NCBI GenBank assembly: GCA_965234685.1
Contig: OZ248539.1
Span: 124,001 to 188,000, forward strand
DNA from: Fimbriimonas planktonicus
Lineage (GTDB): Bacteria; Armatimonadota; Fimbriimonadia; Fimbriimonadales; Fimbriimonadaceae
DNA length: 64,000 bases
Direction: 5' to 3'
The position numbers and the translations under genes were made by a program. The notes below the pieces were generated by a model, which saw only the letters and a list, made by a program, of their open reading frames with translations, was not told the origin of the DNA and did not search any database. Of the stretch, positions 24,454 to 34,600 are shown in pieces. Each line of letters opens with the position of its first letter. Within the stretch, counting starts at the first letter, position 1.

Positions 24454-25043
24454 TGAACGGGAACCTCCGGAGTTGGACTCACGACCGGAGCATTACCTTG
24501 CGCCTCTTCGCCGATTTTGTGAAGCATGTCGTAGCTAACAAGTCCGTCTAGAAGGCTCGCCAAGGCTGGGCGAGCGATGATGGTGCTTGCCAGCAGGCTG
24601 AGACCGATGAAAATGGCCGTGGCAAGGTTGCCAGCGCGAATGTCGGCAATTTCGTCAATTTTTTTGGTGGCAGTAGTGAGGACCTTGATGGTCGTTAACA
24701 GTAAAACCGAACCAACGATGGCCGAGACGGTGAACAGCATGATGCTGTAGGCGGCCGCGATCAGTAGCATTTTGAATTCCAAAACACCCCGGACCTGGAC
24801 CATTGTTCGAAGCGCGTCTACCGACGGATCTACACTCTCGGCGGTTAGCCAAACGAGGCAGAAGGAATACATTCCGGCAAAAAGCGTCACCGCGTGATTC
24901 TTTGCCGCGATCGCTTCCTGGATATTGATGCCCAACATCTTCTCAACCCGACGATGCACGACGAAGATGGTCGCGAGTCCTAGAACCAGGGTTGCCAGCA
25001 GTTCGAAGAGGCCAAAAATGACGAGGTTTGTATTGAGTTGCAT
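24450..25043 (-). CDS. DUF350-like four-to-five-TM membrane protein
   Basis: A 197-residue membrane protein. Hydrophobic segments lie at about 5-27, 50-66, 85-120 and 146-166. Repeated patterns around small residues (AAKNHAVTLFAGMYSFCLVW and AGNLATAIFIGLSLLASTI) resemble the internal duplication of DUF350 proteins, whose function is unknown. A proline-rich tail (PVVSPTPEVPVQ) is at the C-terminus. The start at 25043 places the first helix right at the N-terminus; the reading from 25136 has an implausible leader. First gene of the operon with the transglutaminase-like and channel-like genes. Confidence 0.65.
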   Translation of the reverse strand: MQLNTNLVIFGLFELLATLVLGLATIFVVHRRVEKMLGINIQEAIAAKNHAVTLFAGMYSFCLVWLTAESVDPSVDALRTMVQVRGVLEFKMLLIAAAYSIMLFTVSAIVGSVLLLTTIKVLTTATKKIDEIADIRAGNLATAIFIGLSLLASTIIARPALASLLDGLVSYDMLHKIGEEAQGNAPVVSPTPEVPVQ

Positions 25044-25214
25044 GGGTGCCTCAGGCTCGCAACCACAGACTAATGAAGAAAAACTGAAAATTAATGTGTC
25101 CCATGTTTGGGATAAACGGAGTCTACAGGTACCCACCCAAATTTACAATGCATTGCTAAGAAGTTAACAAGGCGGCGAGAGTTCGCTTCGGTCGACGGTG
25201 CCAAAATACGATCC

Positions 25215-26300
25215 ATGTCACGCATTTCCCAACTTGCCGAGGCCCTTCGGAACAACCAAATTGACGCCTTCTTTGCCCAGGCTCCGATCTCAATGGGCTA
25301 CCTGCACGGCTTCTGGGAATCGAGCCACGAGCGATTTCTGACCTTGGCGATTTCGTCGACCGGGGAGATTCGATTGATATGCCCTTCACTATCGGCGGCT
25401 CAGGCGGCGCGGGTGGGCATTCAGGACATTCGAACTTGGGCCGATGGCGAAGACCCCTACGAGCTGGTCCGTGAGCTAGCCAGCGACTGGAACTTGAAGA
25501 CGGGCATCGTCGCCGTCGATGACGATATGCCGGCCGCGATGCTTCTCGGGCTCGAAAATGCCTTGCCAACCGCGTTGTTCCGCGCCGGTGGGGCTTCGAT
25601 CTCGTCGGTCATGCGAAGTAAGGATGCGGACGAGCTTGATCTGTTGACCCGATCGGGCAGTATCGCAGACCGAACATTTGACTCGCTGCTTGGCTTCCTG
25701 CGTCCCGGACTTACCGAGCGACAGATCGAACGGTTCATCAATGAATCGATGCTAGACCTCGGCGGAAAGCCGACGTTCTGCATCGTCGGCACCGGCAGTG
25801 GCGGCGCGGAGCCGCACCATCTCACCGGCAACACCGTGGTTCAAGACGGCGATACCGTCGTCCTCGATTTCGGTTGCAGCCTCGAGGGTTACCAGAGCGA
25901 CATCACGCGGACGGTGGCGATCGGAAGTGCTTCGGAAGAATCGCAGAAGGTCTATGACGTCGTCTTCCGAGCGCACATGGCGGCGAGAGAAGCGATTCGT
26001 CCCGGCGTGACTTCGCACGAAGTCGACGCCGCCGCCAGAGCGGTGATTGAAGAGGCAGGCTACGGACCGCAGTTCTTCCACCGCACCGGTCACGGAATCG
26101 GGCTCCACGGACACGAAGAGCCGTATATCGCTCCCGGCAACACCACCGTTCTGGAGGTCGGAGACTGCTTCAGCATCGAACCTGGCATTTACCTGGAAGG
26201 CAAGTTTGGCGTCCGAATTGAGAACATCGTAACGGTAACCGAAACCGGGCATCGCTCGTTCAACGATGATCCGTCGGCCTCGATTACCGTGGTCGGCTGA
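25215..26300 (+). CDS. M24 metallopeptidase (Xaa-Pro peptidase-like)
   Basis: A 361-residue cytoplasmic dimetal peptidase of the pita-bread fold, which removes N-terminal residues ahead of proline. The N-terminal creatinase-like domain spans about 1-125 and the catalytic domain 130-361. Metal ligands are visible: two Asp in LDFGCSLEGYQSDITR, His in RTGHGIGLHGHE, Glu in FSIEPGIYL and Glu in VRIENIV. The substrate-side HRTGHGIG motif is typical of PepQ/YpdF. Its TGA abuts the stop of the convergent isocitrate dehydrogenase gene with no spacer. Confidence 0.93.
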   Translation: MSRISQLAEALRNNQIDAFFAQAPISMGYLHGFWESSHERFLTLAISSTGEIRLICPSLSAAQAARVGIQDIRTWADGEDPYELVRELASDWNLKTGIVAVDDDMPAAMLLGLENALPTALFRAGGASISSVMRSKDADELDLLTRSGSIADRTFDSLLGFLRPGLTERQIERFINESMLDLGGKPTFCIVGTGSGGAEPHHLTGNTVVQDGDTVVLDFGCSLEGYQSDITRTVAIGSASEESQKVYDVVFRAHMAAREAIRPGVTSHEVDAAARAVIEEAGYGPQFFHRTGHGIGLHGHEEPYIAPGNTTVLEVGDCFSIEPGIYLEGKFGVRIENIVTVTETGHRSFNDDPSASITVVG

Positions 26301-27770
26301 TTACTGGCCCTGGCCGGCGCTGTACGCCATCTTGCCGTCGAACGCGTACAGATTCTCCGTCTTGATGACATCAAGCTGAATCCGGTTCAGGGCAATCAGG
26401 AGGTTGACAATCCAAAGCTGCGAGGCGGATTTGCTTGTGAACCGGCATCGGTAGTGATCCACTAGGTGGGTTTCTGGCAGTCCCGTCGGCCAGACGACCA
26501 CGCCGCGGTTGGAGATCATCTGAAGTTCTGAACCGTCCGGCACAATCGCCTGGAGCCGCTTCGCGAGGTCGCTCGGCTGCATTCGGCTAGAGATAAAGAT
26601 GTCGACGCCCTGAAGGTTGCGCCGAGCCGGAATCCCGGACACCGGTTTCGTGGTGACTTTGATGGGCTTAGCGTCGGCCGGATAGATCGCCGCCGGGAGA
26701 CGACGGGGCATTTCGCCCAGTCGCTCGCAAACAGCCCGAGCGAAGTCCATGGTCGATAGCGGGTTTGTTCGGTTCAGATCCGCGGTCTGCTGACCGTCTT
26801 CGATCGTTCGCAACCATGCGTTGTGGATCAGGGATGCGGTCTCGGATTGGCCGATGTGCTGCAGCATCATCGTGCTGGCGAGCAACATTCCGCTGGGGTT
26901 TGCGATACCCTTTCCAGCGATGTCCGGTGCGCTACCGTGGATGGCCTCGAAAACTGACATCTCGTTTCCGATGTTCGCGCTTGGCGCAAGTCCGACCGAG
27001 CCGCTGATTTCGGCCACAACGTCGGACAGGATGTCGCCATACAGGTTCGGGGTGACGATGACGTCGAACCTTTCTGGCTGCGTAGCGACCTTAGCCATTC
27101 CGATGTCGATGATCATGTGCTCCTGCTGAATCTGCGGATACTCGGCGCCGATTTCGTCAAAGACCCGATGGAACAGTCCGTCGGTCATCTTCATGATGTT
27201 GTCCTTGGTCATGCAGGTGATCTTCTTGCGTCCGTTCTGCTTGGCGTACTCGAAGGCATATCGGACAATTCGCTCGCAGCCCGGTCTAGTGATGAGCTTC
27301 AGACATTGATAAACATCTTCTGACTGTCGGTGCTCGATGCCGGCGTAAACGTCTTCTTCGTTCTCTCGGATGACGACGACATTCATTTCCGGGTGCAAGG
27401 TCGCGATATAGGGTGCGAAGGCTTGAACCGGTCGGACATTTGCGTAGAGACCCAGAGCTTTGCGCAGGGTGACGTTAACGCTCTTAAATCCGCCCCCTTG
27501 AGGCGTCGTTACCGGCCCTTTCAACAGGATTCCGGTGCTTCGAATCGCTTGCCAGGCTTCCGGGGCGATGCCGTTGTTGGCCCCATTATTGTAAGAAGCT
27601 AGGCCGATCTGAACCGGCGTGAAGGACACGTATGCCTGTGCCGCTTCAAGAATATGTAGGACGGCCTGAGTGATTTCGGGGCCGATTCCATCTCCCTGTG
27701 CCAGCGCAATCGGGGTGCGCGTTCGTCGAAGGTAGGCAACCGGAGCTGGGCGAGAGAGTTCATTTATCAT
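26301..27770 (-). CDS. icd: NADP-type isocitrate dehydrogenase, Thermus-like long form
   Basis: TCA-cycle enzyme that oxidises isocitrate to 2-oxoglutarate. The 489-residue product follows the Thermus thermophilus IDH pattern. Supporting motifs are ALAQGDGIGPEIT, NVTLRKALGLYANVRPV, IRENEEDVYAGIEH, the metal site YGDILSDV and the cofactor loop NEMSVFEAIHGSAPDIAG. The roughly 140-residue C-terminal extension ending in DHYRCRF, with a YAFDGKMAY tail, is shared with that subgroup and absent from E. coli Icd. I chose the ATG at 27770; one at 27818 would add a basic 16-residue leader. It is divergent from a small wHTH gene, with only 56 bases between the starts. Confidence 0.88.
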   Translation of the reverse strand: MINELSRPAPVAYLRRTRTPIALAQGDGIGPEITQAVLHILEAAQAYVSFTPVQIGLASYNNGANNGIAPEAWQAIRSTGILLKGPVTTPQGGGFKSVNVTLRKALGLYANVRPVQAFAPYIATLHPEMNVVVIRENEEDVYAGIEHRQSEDVYQCLKLITRPGCERIVRYAFEYAKQNGRKKITCMTKDNIMKMTDGLFHRVFDEIGAEYPQIQQEHMIIDIGMAKVATQPERFDVIVTPNLYGDILSDVVAEISGSVGLAPSANIGNEMSVFEAIHGSAPDIAGKGIANPSGMLLASTMMLQHIGQSETASLIHNAWLRTIEDGQQTADLNRTNPLSTMDFARAVCERLGEMPRRLPAAIYPADAKPIKVTTKPVSGIPARRNLQGVDIFISSRMQPSDLAKRLQAIVPDGSELQMISNRGVVVWPTGLPETHLVDHYRCRFTSKSASQLWIVNLLIALNRIQLDVIKTENLYAFDGKMAYSAGQGQ

Positions 27771-27826
27771 ACGATTAATAATACGCGAAAAATAGTTCGT
27801 ACGTTTCGTCGTGTACATTGTGCAAT

Positions 27827-28120
27827 ATGGCGGAGTTGTCGTCGTGGACTTTCTTGACCAATCATTCGCATGTATTGGTGTGCTTGCTTCGTGATCCGAC
27901 GTTACGGATGCGTGATGTCGCCGATCTTGTTGGGATCACTGAGCGCGCGGTTCAGCGAATCGTGAACGAGCTGAGTGAGGCAGGGTATTTGCAGGTTACG
28001 AAAGAGGGGCGGAGAAACATTTACGAGGTTCATTCGGAGCTACCGCTGCGACATCCAATCGAGTCTCACCGAAGCGTGGGAGAGTTGCTTGGTTTGTTGA
28101 AAACCGACGGCGAAGCGTAG
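27827..28120 (+). CDS. Small winged-helix transcriptional regulator
   Basis: A 97-residue protein that is essentially one winged-helix DNA-binding domain. Helix-turn-helix LRMRDVADLVGITERAVQRIVNEL is followed by wing SEAGYLQVTKEGRRNIYEVH, as in ArsR/MarR-type or archaeal-type regulators. No sensory domain is visible. It is divergent from icd, with an AT-rich shared promoter region (27771-27826), so it may regulate itself or icd. Whether initiation is at ATG 27827 or TTG 27818 is uncertain. Confidence 0.8.
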   Translation: MAELSSWTFLTNHSHVLVCLLRDPTLRMRDVADLVGITERAVQRIVNELSEAGYLQVTKEGRRNIYEVHSELPLRHPIESHRSVGELLGLLKTDGEA

Positions 28121-28129
28121 ACTAAAACG

Positions 28130-28777
28130 ATGTTCGTCACCGCTTTGCTCGTCCTTGCAACGGCTCCACCACCGAAAATTAGTATCGAGCTCCCAGTTGT
28201 GCGATCAAAGTCGGTTGTAGCGGCGGCGGCTTTGCGAGATGCCAAAATTTGGGCGGCGACGAAGAAGGCTTGGATCCTAAGTACAGCAAAGCGCGACGCA
28301 AACGAGCCTTGGTACAAGGAACTGACTTATCCGTACACCCTGGAAATCACGAGCCACGTTTCGACCGATCTTCCCAATTTGCAGAGTTATCGTCTTACGG
28401 CTGGGACGTATACGGGCGGTGCGCACGGAAATGGGCAGTACTTTAGCGTAAACAAGGTCATGACCCCGACCGGTCAGGGGGATCTGCTACTGGCCCATCT
28501 CTTCCTACCAGGTATCGACTATCGCGCCGAACTCGCTAAGGTGCTGCATCGGAAGCTCTCGGAGACGAATCAGGCGAGTTCGCTGGAAGACGGAACGGTT
28601 TCGGCAGAGAACGCCCTAGGTTCGGCTCAGTGGAACGTCTCGACCAAAGGCATTGAGCTTGGCTTCGACAACTACGCGGTTGGTTCGTTCGCCGAAGGGA
28701 TGCCGGTGGTGACTGTGCCCTTCAGCGAACTCATCGGCCTGAACCCGGCCGGACCGCTGCGCTTCCTTTTGAAGTAG
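28130..28777 (+). CDS. DUF3298-containing exported protein
   Basis: A 215-residue protein with a short signal peptide (MFVTALLVLATAPP). The GTYTGGAHGNGQY motif and the C-terminal LGFDNYAVGSFAEGMPVVTVPFSEL are typical of DUF3298/RsiV-PdaC-type domains, found in lysozyme-sensing anti-sigma factors and peptidoglycan deacetylases. Only this domain is present, so it could bind envelope glycans or ligands. It follows the wHTH gene by nine bases, suggesting an operon. Its stop abuts that of the convergent receiver gene. Confidence 0.83.
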   Translation: MFVTALLVLATAPPPKISIELPVVRSKSVVAAAALRDAKIWAATKKAWILSTAKRDANEPWYKELTYPYTLEITSHVSTDLPNLQSYRLTAGTYTGGAHGNGQYFSVNKVMTPTGQGDLLLAHLFLPGIDYRAELAKVLHRKLSETNQASSLEDGTVSAENALGSAQWNVSTKGIELGFDNYAVGSFAEGMPVVTVPFSELIGLNPAGPLRFLLK

Positions 28778-29215
28778 TTACTCTTCGGACTTGCTGGCGG
28801 TTTGCCAAAGGTCGATCGTGCGAAGGTCTCGACGCTTGCGCTCAAGGGCAAGGTTGATCTTTTCCACGAGGACCTCATAGGCGTCGATACCCGGGGCGTT
28901 CTTCTCGATATAGTCAAAAGCGCCGCGACGCATGCATTCAACCGCGTTGGCAACGTTGCCGTAGGCCGTCATCACGATGACTTCCGCGAAAAGGTCTCGC
29001 GTAAAGGCCGCGTGCAGAACTTGCAGTCCAGATTCAGGTGAATCCATGCTCATGTCAGTGACCACCGCATCGTAGGGCCGGTCTGACTCGAGGAGTTTCG
29101 CCACGCCAGAGTCCGCAGAGTCAGCCGTGTCAACGGAGTGCCCGGCTCTTTCGAGTCGGCGGCGAATCGCGTTTAGAACGCCCTCTTCATCATCAATCGC
29201 AAGTACTCGTGCCAT
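28778..29215 (-). CDS. Stand-alone response-regulator receiver protein
   Basis: A 145-residue CheY-like protein. It has the acidic pair IDDEE (7-11), phospho-acceptor Asp54 (VVTDMSM), switch Thr in VIVMTAYG and Lys in IEKNAPG. After the receiver only a 20-residue charged helix remains, so there is no output domain. No histidine kinase is in the window. It is divergent from the MFS-HEAT gene, 72 bases away. Confidence 0.9.
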   Translation of the reverse strand: MARVLAIDDEEGVLNAIRRRLERAGHSVDTADSADSGVAKLLESDRPYDAVVTDMSMDSPESGLQVLHAAFTRDLFAEVIVMTAYGNVANAVECMRRGAFDYIEKNAPGIDAYEVLVEKINLALERKRRDLRTIDLWQTASKSEE

Positions 29216-29287
29216 AGCTTATGGACCCTAGCATATACGAATTCAAGCCGGGATGGTTTCCGCACCGATGGCGGCAATAGGAGCAAA

Positions 29288-31588
29288 ATGAGTGCTATGA
29301 GTGTGCCGACCCCAAGTCGCCTGGAGAATTTGCGCACCCTTCGAAATGCCAACTTGGATATGGCATTTTCGATGTCCTTCATCACGCTCACTACCGGAGC
29401 GTTTTTGGTGGGCTTTGTCCAGTTGCTGGGTGGTTCGGATTTATGGATTGGCGTCCTTTCGGCAATTCCGTCACTCGTGGGATTGCTGCAGATTCCTGGG
29501 GCCATCTGGGGTCGAAGTTTTCCGTCTTACAAGAAGTTTGTGACGCCGGGAGGTGCGATGTGGCGGCTGCTCTATCTGCCCGTGGTGGCGTTGCCGCTGT
29601 TGCCTTGGCCCAACGAGGTCCGGCTTGTGATCTTGGCCGTGCTGGTGGCGGTGGCTTCTTCGTTTGTGACATTTGTTAACCCGATTTACAGCGACTGGCT
29701 GGCCGAGATGGTGCCAAACAACTCGCGAGGTTGGTACTTCTCCCGCCGAAACGCGATCGGCGCAACGGTTGGCGCGGTAGCTGGCATTGTTGGTGCGTGG
29801 TTCTTGGATGCGGTTCGGGCGACGAATCCGCAGCTCGGCTTTGCGGGTGTATTCGGCCTTGGCGTGGCCTTCGCCGGGGTGAGCATGTACTTCTATCTGA
29901 AGATGACGGATTTGCCCCGTGAGAATCCGGTCAAGCAGAACCTGAAGCAAGGCATCCGCGCCATCGGGACCCCGTTTGGTGACCGAGAATTTCGCAAGGT
30001 CCTATTTTTCATTGCGGTCGCGGTCGCGAGCCAGACGTTTCCCGGCAACTTGTATGCGGCGTTTGCGCGGGAGACTTTATCGCTCGACTTTCGTGTCATT
30101 CAAGGCACGGCGGTATTCATGGCGGTTGGCAACGTCGCCGCCGCTCCACTTTGGGGTTTCTTTGCCGATAAGTTTGGCAACAAGCCGCTCCTCGCCCTAG
30201 GCTGCCTGCTGCTGGCCACCAATCCGATTCCGTGGATGCTTTGCCGGCCGAACGATACGCCGTTCAACGCAACCCTCCTGCTGACGAGCCATGTGTTGAT
30301 GGGCGTGGTTTGGGCGATGGTCAGTCTCACCCAGTTCAACCTTGTCCTCGCGACAGCCAAGCCTGAAGATCGCGCCAATTACATCGGTGCCGGAATGACG
30401 GTAACGGCGGTTGTTGGTGGCGTCGCCCCGCTGCTTGGCGCGGCTACGATGGCGTCACTTCGGAGCGGGATGCCCGCCGAGTTTGCTTACAAGTGGATCT
30501 TTGGAATTACGATTGTCCTCCGATTCCTCAGCGCCGTAGTGCTGATTCCAGTTCGGGAATCCGGCGCTAGTGGCTTCAGGATGACGCTCAGCCAGCTTCG
30601 CAACGTCACCCCTGGCCGAATGCGCGCAATGCGAACTGTGACGCGCAGTGAGGATGTAGATGCCCGTGCGGTCGCCATGCAGGATGTTGGGCGGCAAAGC
30701 AACCGACTTGCGGCAGACGAGATCATCAAGGCGCTTCATGACCCTACGCCGAAGGTTCGGCGGCAAGCGGCGGCAACCTTGGCCCAGCTCCGGGACCCGC
30801 GCGCGGTCGATGAGCTTGTGCACCAGATCGAAATGCACCCGGACCTCATCGAAGAAGAAATGATTGAGGCCCTGGGGCAACTTGGGGACGTGCGTGCCTC
30901 TCCGGTTCTGGCGGGCTTGCTGATGTCCCCAAGGCCAATGCTCCGCCGCGCCGCCGCAAGGAGCCTCGGGAGGATTGGTGCACGCGAACCGATGCTTCTG
31001 CAAGCCGCAATGGACCCGAACGATCCAGACTTGCGCCGCGCCGCCCTTCAGGCGATCCGAATCTCGGGAGACCCGGACGGTCATCCGGCGATTCTGCAAG
31101 CCCTGCAAGATGCTCATCCAAGCGTGCGAATCGCGGCGGCTGAAGCAGTTATCGAGTTCGATCTCAAAGCCGGAGCGCCTGTTCTGCGTGAGTCTTTGCG
31201 TAGGTTGAACGACGAGGCCTGCGCGGAGCTTGCCTACGCGCTGGGCTGCGTTGGCGACCGGTCGGACATTGAGCAGATTTGCGAAGTCGCCAGCCGATCC
31301 GAGTCGATGATCACCCGCCGAAGGTGTTTGCTCGGGATCGCGCGGCTATTCGACGCCGAGCCGATGGCGTACCGCATGTTGTTGACCGAAGGAATTGCTC
31401 GCGACACGAAACTGATTGAGATGCTGCGAAGGGTGAGCAACAGCCACGAGATTCTTGAGGCGTACAGCATCGGGGATGAAATCAACGCCATCCGTAATCT
31501 CAAAAAGGCGTATCCATCGCTCCAGGACTTTCCGGAGCAGGACATTCCCGAGCTGTTTCTGGTCGCATGCGCAATGATTTCCCGATAG
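29288..31588 (+). CDS. MFS transporter fused to C-terminal HEAT repeats
   Basis: A 766-residue two-part protein. Residues about 20-425 form a 12-helix major-facilitator transporter (MSFITLTTGAFLVGFVQLLGG; later GNVAAAPLWGFFADKFGNKPLL, a signature-like loop). Residues about 450-700 form a soluble alpha-solenoid of HEAT/PBS-lyase-type repeats with the recurring patterns DPTPKVRRQAAATLAQLRDPRAV, PRPMLRRAAARSLGRIG, DPDLRRAALQAI and HPSVRIAAAEAV. Topology places the solenoid in the cytoplasm. AGGAG precedes the ATG at ideal spacing. The substrate is unknown. The fusion suggests that transport is coupled to protein binding. Confidence 0.88.
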   Translation: MSAMSVPTPSRLENLRTLRNANLDMAFSMSFITLTTGAFLVGFVQLLGGSDLWIGVLSAIPSLVGLLQIPGAIWGRSFPSYKKFVTPGGAMWRLLYLPVVALPLLPWPNEVRLVILAVLVAVASSFVTFVNPIYSDWLAEMVPNNSRGWYFSRRNAIGATVGAVAGIVGAWFLDAVRATNPQLGFAGVFGLGVAFAGVSMYFYLKMTDLPRENPVKQNLKQGIRAIGTPFGDREFRKVLFFIAVAVASQTFPGNLYAAFARETLSLDFRVIQGTAVFMAVGNVAAAPLWGFFADKFGNKPLLALGCLLLATNPIPWMLCRPNDTPFNATLLLTSHVLMGVVWAMVSLTQFNLVLATAKPEDRANYIGAGMTVTAVVGGVAPLLGAATMASLRSGMPAEFAYKWIFGITIVLRFLSAVVLIPVRESGASGFRMTLSQLRNVTPGRMRAMRTVTRSEDVDARAVAMQDVGRQSNRLAADEIIKALHDPTPKVRRQAAATLAQLRDPRAVDELVHQIEMHPDLIEEEMIEALGQLGDVRASPVLAGLLMSPRPMLRRAAARSLGRIGAREPMLLQAAMDPNDPDLRRAALQAIRISGDPDGHPAILQALQDAHPSVRIAAAEAVIEFDLKAGAPVLRESLRRLNDEACAELAYALGCVGDRSDIEQICEVASRSESMITRRRCLLGIARLFDAEPMAYRMLLTEGIARDTKLIEMLRRVSNSHEILEAYSIGDEINAIRNLKKAYPSLQDFPEQDIPELFLVACAMISR

Positions 31589-31595
31589 CTTGAAC

Positions 31596-31609
31596 AACAA
31601 GTACTTGTT
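31596..31609. promoter_or_regulatory. Perfect 14-bp palindrome upstream of the GH2-like gene
   Basis: AACAAGTACTTGTT is fully self-complementary and centred about 57 bases before the ATG of the large glycosidase gene. No T-tract follows, so it looks like a dimeric repressor or activator site rather than a terminator. The regulator is unknown. Confidence 0.45.
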
Positions 31610-31659
31610 CGTGGCTTTATTGCGGCACCGTGGGTTAGGCTAAGCGTCAGAGTTTTGCG

Positions 31660-34600
31660 ATGTTGCTAGCCCTCCTTGCCACCGTCGTCGTTCAGACCCC
31701 TGAGATCGCTTGGATTGAGGGCGAGAAACCGTTAGCCACGAACATGCCGGTCGTTAGCGGTGCACCGAGCAATAAAGAACGGCTTTCCGGTGAATCTTGG
31801 CTTCAGGTGGTCGCAGAAGCCGATCAGGTTCAAAAGGTGGTTCCCGTCGGCGGGGCGCTGGTCACCTACGATTTTCCGATTTCGGCAGCCGGTTCACGAG
31901 AAGTTTGGGCGAGGATTGGCTACGAGTTTGCGCGAGCTCCATTCGAGTGGCGAATCGATTCAGGCCCTTGGACCAAGGTTTCGCCGGACGAGGTAACGAC
32001 CGACGCCGTGCCGCTGGCGGACTGGAATGAGGTGGCCTGGCTCAAGCTCACCACGACTCCGCTCCTAATGGGGACGCACAAGATTGATTTCCGTATTCCA
32101 CGAAATTTGAACGACAAGGGCGAGCCGCAGCGGACTTTGTTCGCGCTGGATGCGGTGGTTGTCGCGCCAAAATTCGAGCCGTTCGGGAAGTTTAAGCCGG
32201 GCCAAGCTTGGCAGTCGGACCAAGATCGGCAAGCGGCGCAGAATGTGTTTCAGCTCCCCGCGACCGGTACGGTTCGGCCATCGGTGAAGCTGGAAGGGCT
32301 CTGGGAAATTGCTCGGCACGACGAGGTGGCACCGCCATTCGACATCGCCGTTCCGATTCCAGACCTGCCGAAGGACCCCAAGTGGACAGCGATTCCGGTG
32401 CCTTCGGACCGAAACGTCTCCCGACCCGACCTCACGCTTGCGCACCGGATTTGGTATCGAACTCAGGTCAATGTCCCCGCCGAGCTGGCCGGACGTGGAT
32501 TCCAACTCAAGTTCGGCCAGAACAACCTCAACACCACCGTACTAGTGAACGGCAGACTTTGCGGATTCGAAAAGAACCCTCATGTCGCCTTCAAAATCGA
32601 CGTTTCAAACTCGATCAAGCCCGGAAAGAACGAGATTCTGGTTGGGATCCGCGACCCGTGGTACGGATTTTCGACTAACCCCAAGGAGCCCCTCAAGCTA
32701 CGGCGGATGTTCACCTTGCCGGTTTCGTTCACCAAGAACGGATTCCTCGACTTGGCCTACCCGGTTTGGGGCGCGTTCCAATCCGGCATTTTGGACGCTC
32801 CGGTCCTTGAGGCCACGGGGCCGGTTTACGCAAACGACGTGTTTGTGCAGCCGAGCGTGGAGAAGAAGGAGCTATCGGTGGATGTCACCGTTGCCAATCC
32901 GCGCGGCAGACCCGAAACCGTCCAGCTTTTGGCTGATGTGGTCGATGCGAAGACTGGAGAAGTCGCGAAGAGCTTTGCTCCCGCGACTGGAACGGCGAAT
33001 GCCAGCGATACCAAGTTCACCTTGACAACCTCCTGGGAGAACCCGAAACTCTGGTGGCCTGACGAGCCGAACCTATATCAACTGCGGCTAAAAATCACCA
33101 CCAGCCAAGGCGTTGACATCTCCGAAACGAGCTTTGGATTCCGCGAGTGGCAGGCGAAAGGCAACCAATTCACGCTGAACGGAATCCCTTGGAATGGCTG
33201 GGCGGAACTCGTGGACGGGCGGAGCAAGGAAGAATTCCTCGCCAACTACCGGGCAAGAGGGCAGCGATTCTTCCGCATGATGGGCACCACCCAGAACGGC
33301 GGGACTCGATGGCAAGGAATGCCATTCTCGGAAGCACTCGACTGGTGCGACGCGAATGGCCTCATTGTGCGTCGAAGCGGGATTCTGGACGGTGAAACCA
33401 TTGGCTACATGGCGGTGGAGAATGATCCGGCCCTGCGTGGCATCTACAACTCCCGGATCAAGATGCAGCTGATCAACAACTGGAAGGATCAAATGGTCGC
33501 CCAGGTGAAGGCCGAGCGGAACCACCCGAGCATCCACCTTTGGTCGCTTGAAAACGAATTTCTGTACATCAATTGCATCAACCTTTACGGCGACTTGATG
33601 GACGAGTTTGAGCGCGAAGTAGGCAAAGTTGGAACCGTCGTCGGGCAAACCGACCCAACGCGAACGTGGATGGTGGACGGCGGTGGAGCAGCGAAGAACA
33701 ACTCCTATCCGGTTCATGGCGACCACTACGTTTATACGAACGAGCCCAATGACTATCCGGGCTTGGCGTATCGGGACAATCCAGACGGCGGCGGTCGCGG
33801 CCGTTGGAAGTACGACAACTTACGGCCGAGATATGCCGGGGAGGACTTCTTTGCGACCGGAATCAATCCGGCCGACTACGCTTGGATCAGCGGTGAGGAA
33901 GCTTTCGGCGGCAAAACCTCCGCCCATCGCGGCATTGCGCTTGTGCAAAGGATGCTGACCGAAGGTTATCGCTGGTCGGGCAACATGGCGTACACCCACC
34001 TTTGGCTAGGGGATGAGGGTTCGCAGTTTGGAAAGCACATCTCGAACTCCGAACGCGCGGCGTTTGTGCGGGAATACGATTCCACTTTCGCTTCGGGAAG
34101 CAAGTTGCGGCGTACAGTCGGCGTCTTCAACGACTCGCGCCAAGTTGAGCCGCTTACGCTCAAGGTAGAGCTGGTGAGCGCCGGAAAGTCCGTTGTCCAG
34201 AAGTCGGTACCGGTTTCGGTTCAGCCTGGCTCTAAGACGGTTATTCCGGTAGAGCTTGAGCTTCCGAAGGTGGCCGCACGCTGGGATGGCGAACTTGCCA
34301 TCTCCCTCACGGGCAAGTCCGGAGTGGTTTTTGCAGACAAGAAGCGAGCCTCGATCCTGCCCGAGCCGATCGCGGCTGCGCTGAGCCAAGCTAAAGGACT
34401 GCTGGTCGTCGATCCGAAGGGCAGCGTGAGCAAGTACCTGCGGTCCCTCGGTGTGCCGTTCACGGAAGCGGCAAGCGTAGCGACGATTCCTGACACAGCC
34501 CGATGGGTGCTAGTTGGGCCAGATGCGGTGGATGAAGCAAGCTCGGTTCAGCCGAAACTCGCGGCGTTGGCGGCAAGCGGGGCCCGCGTTGTTGTGCTGG

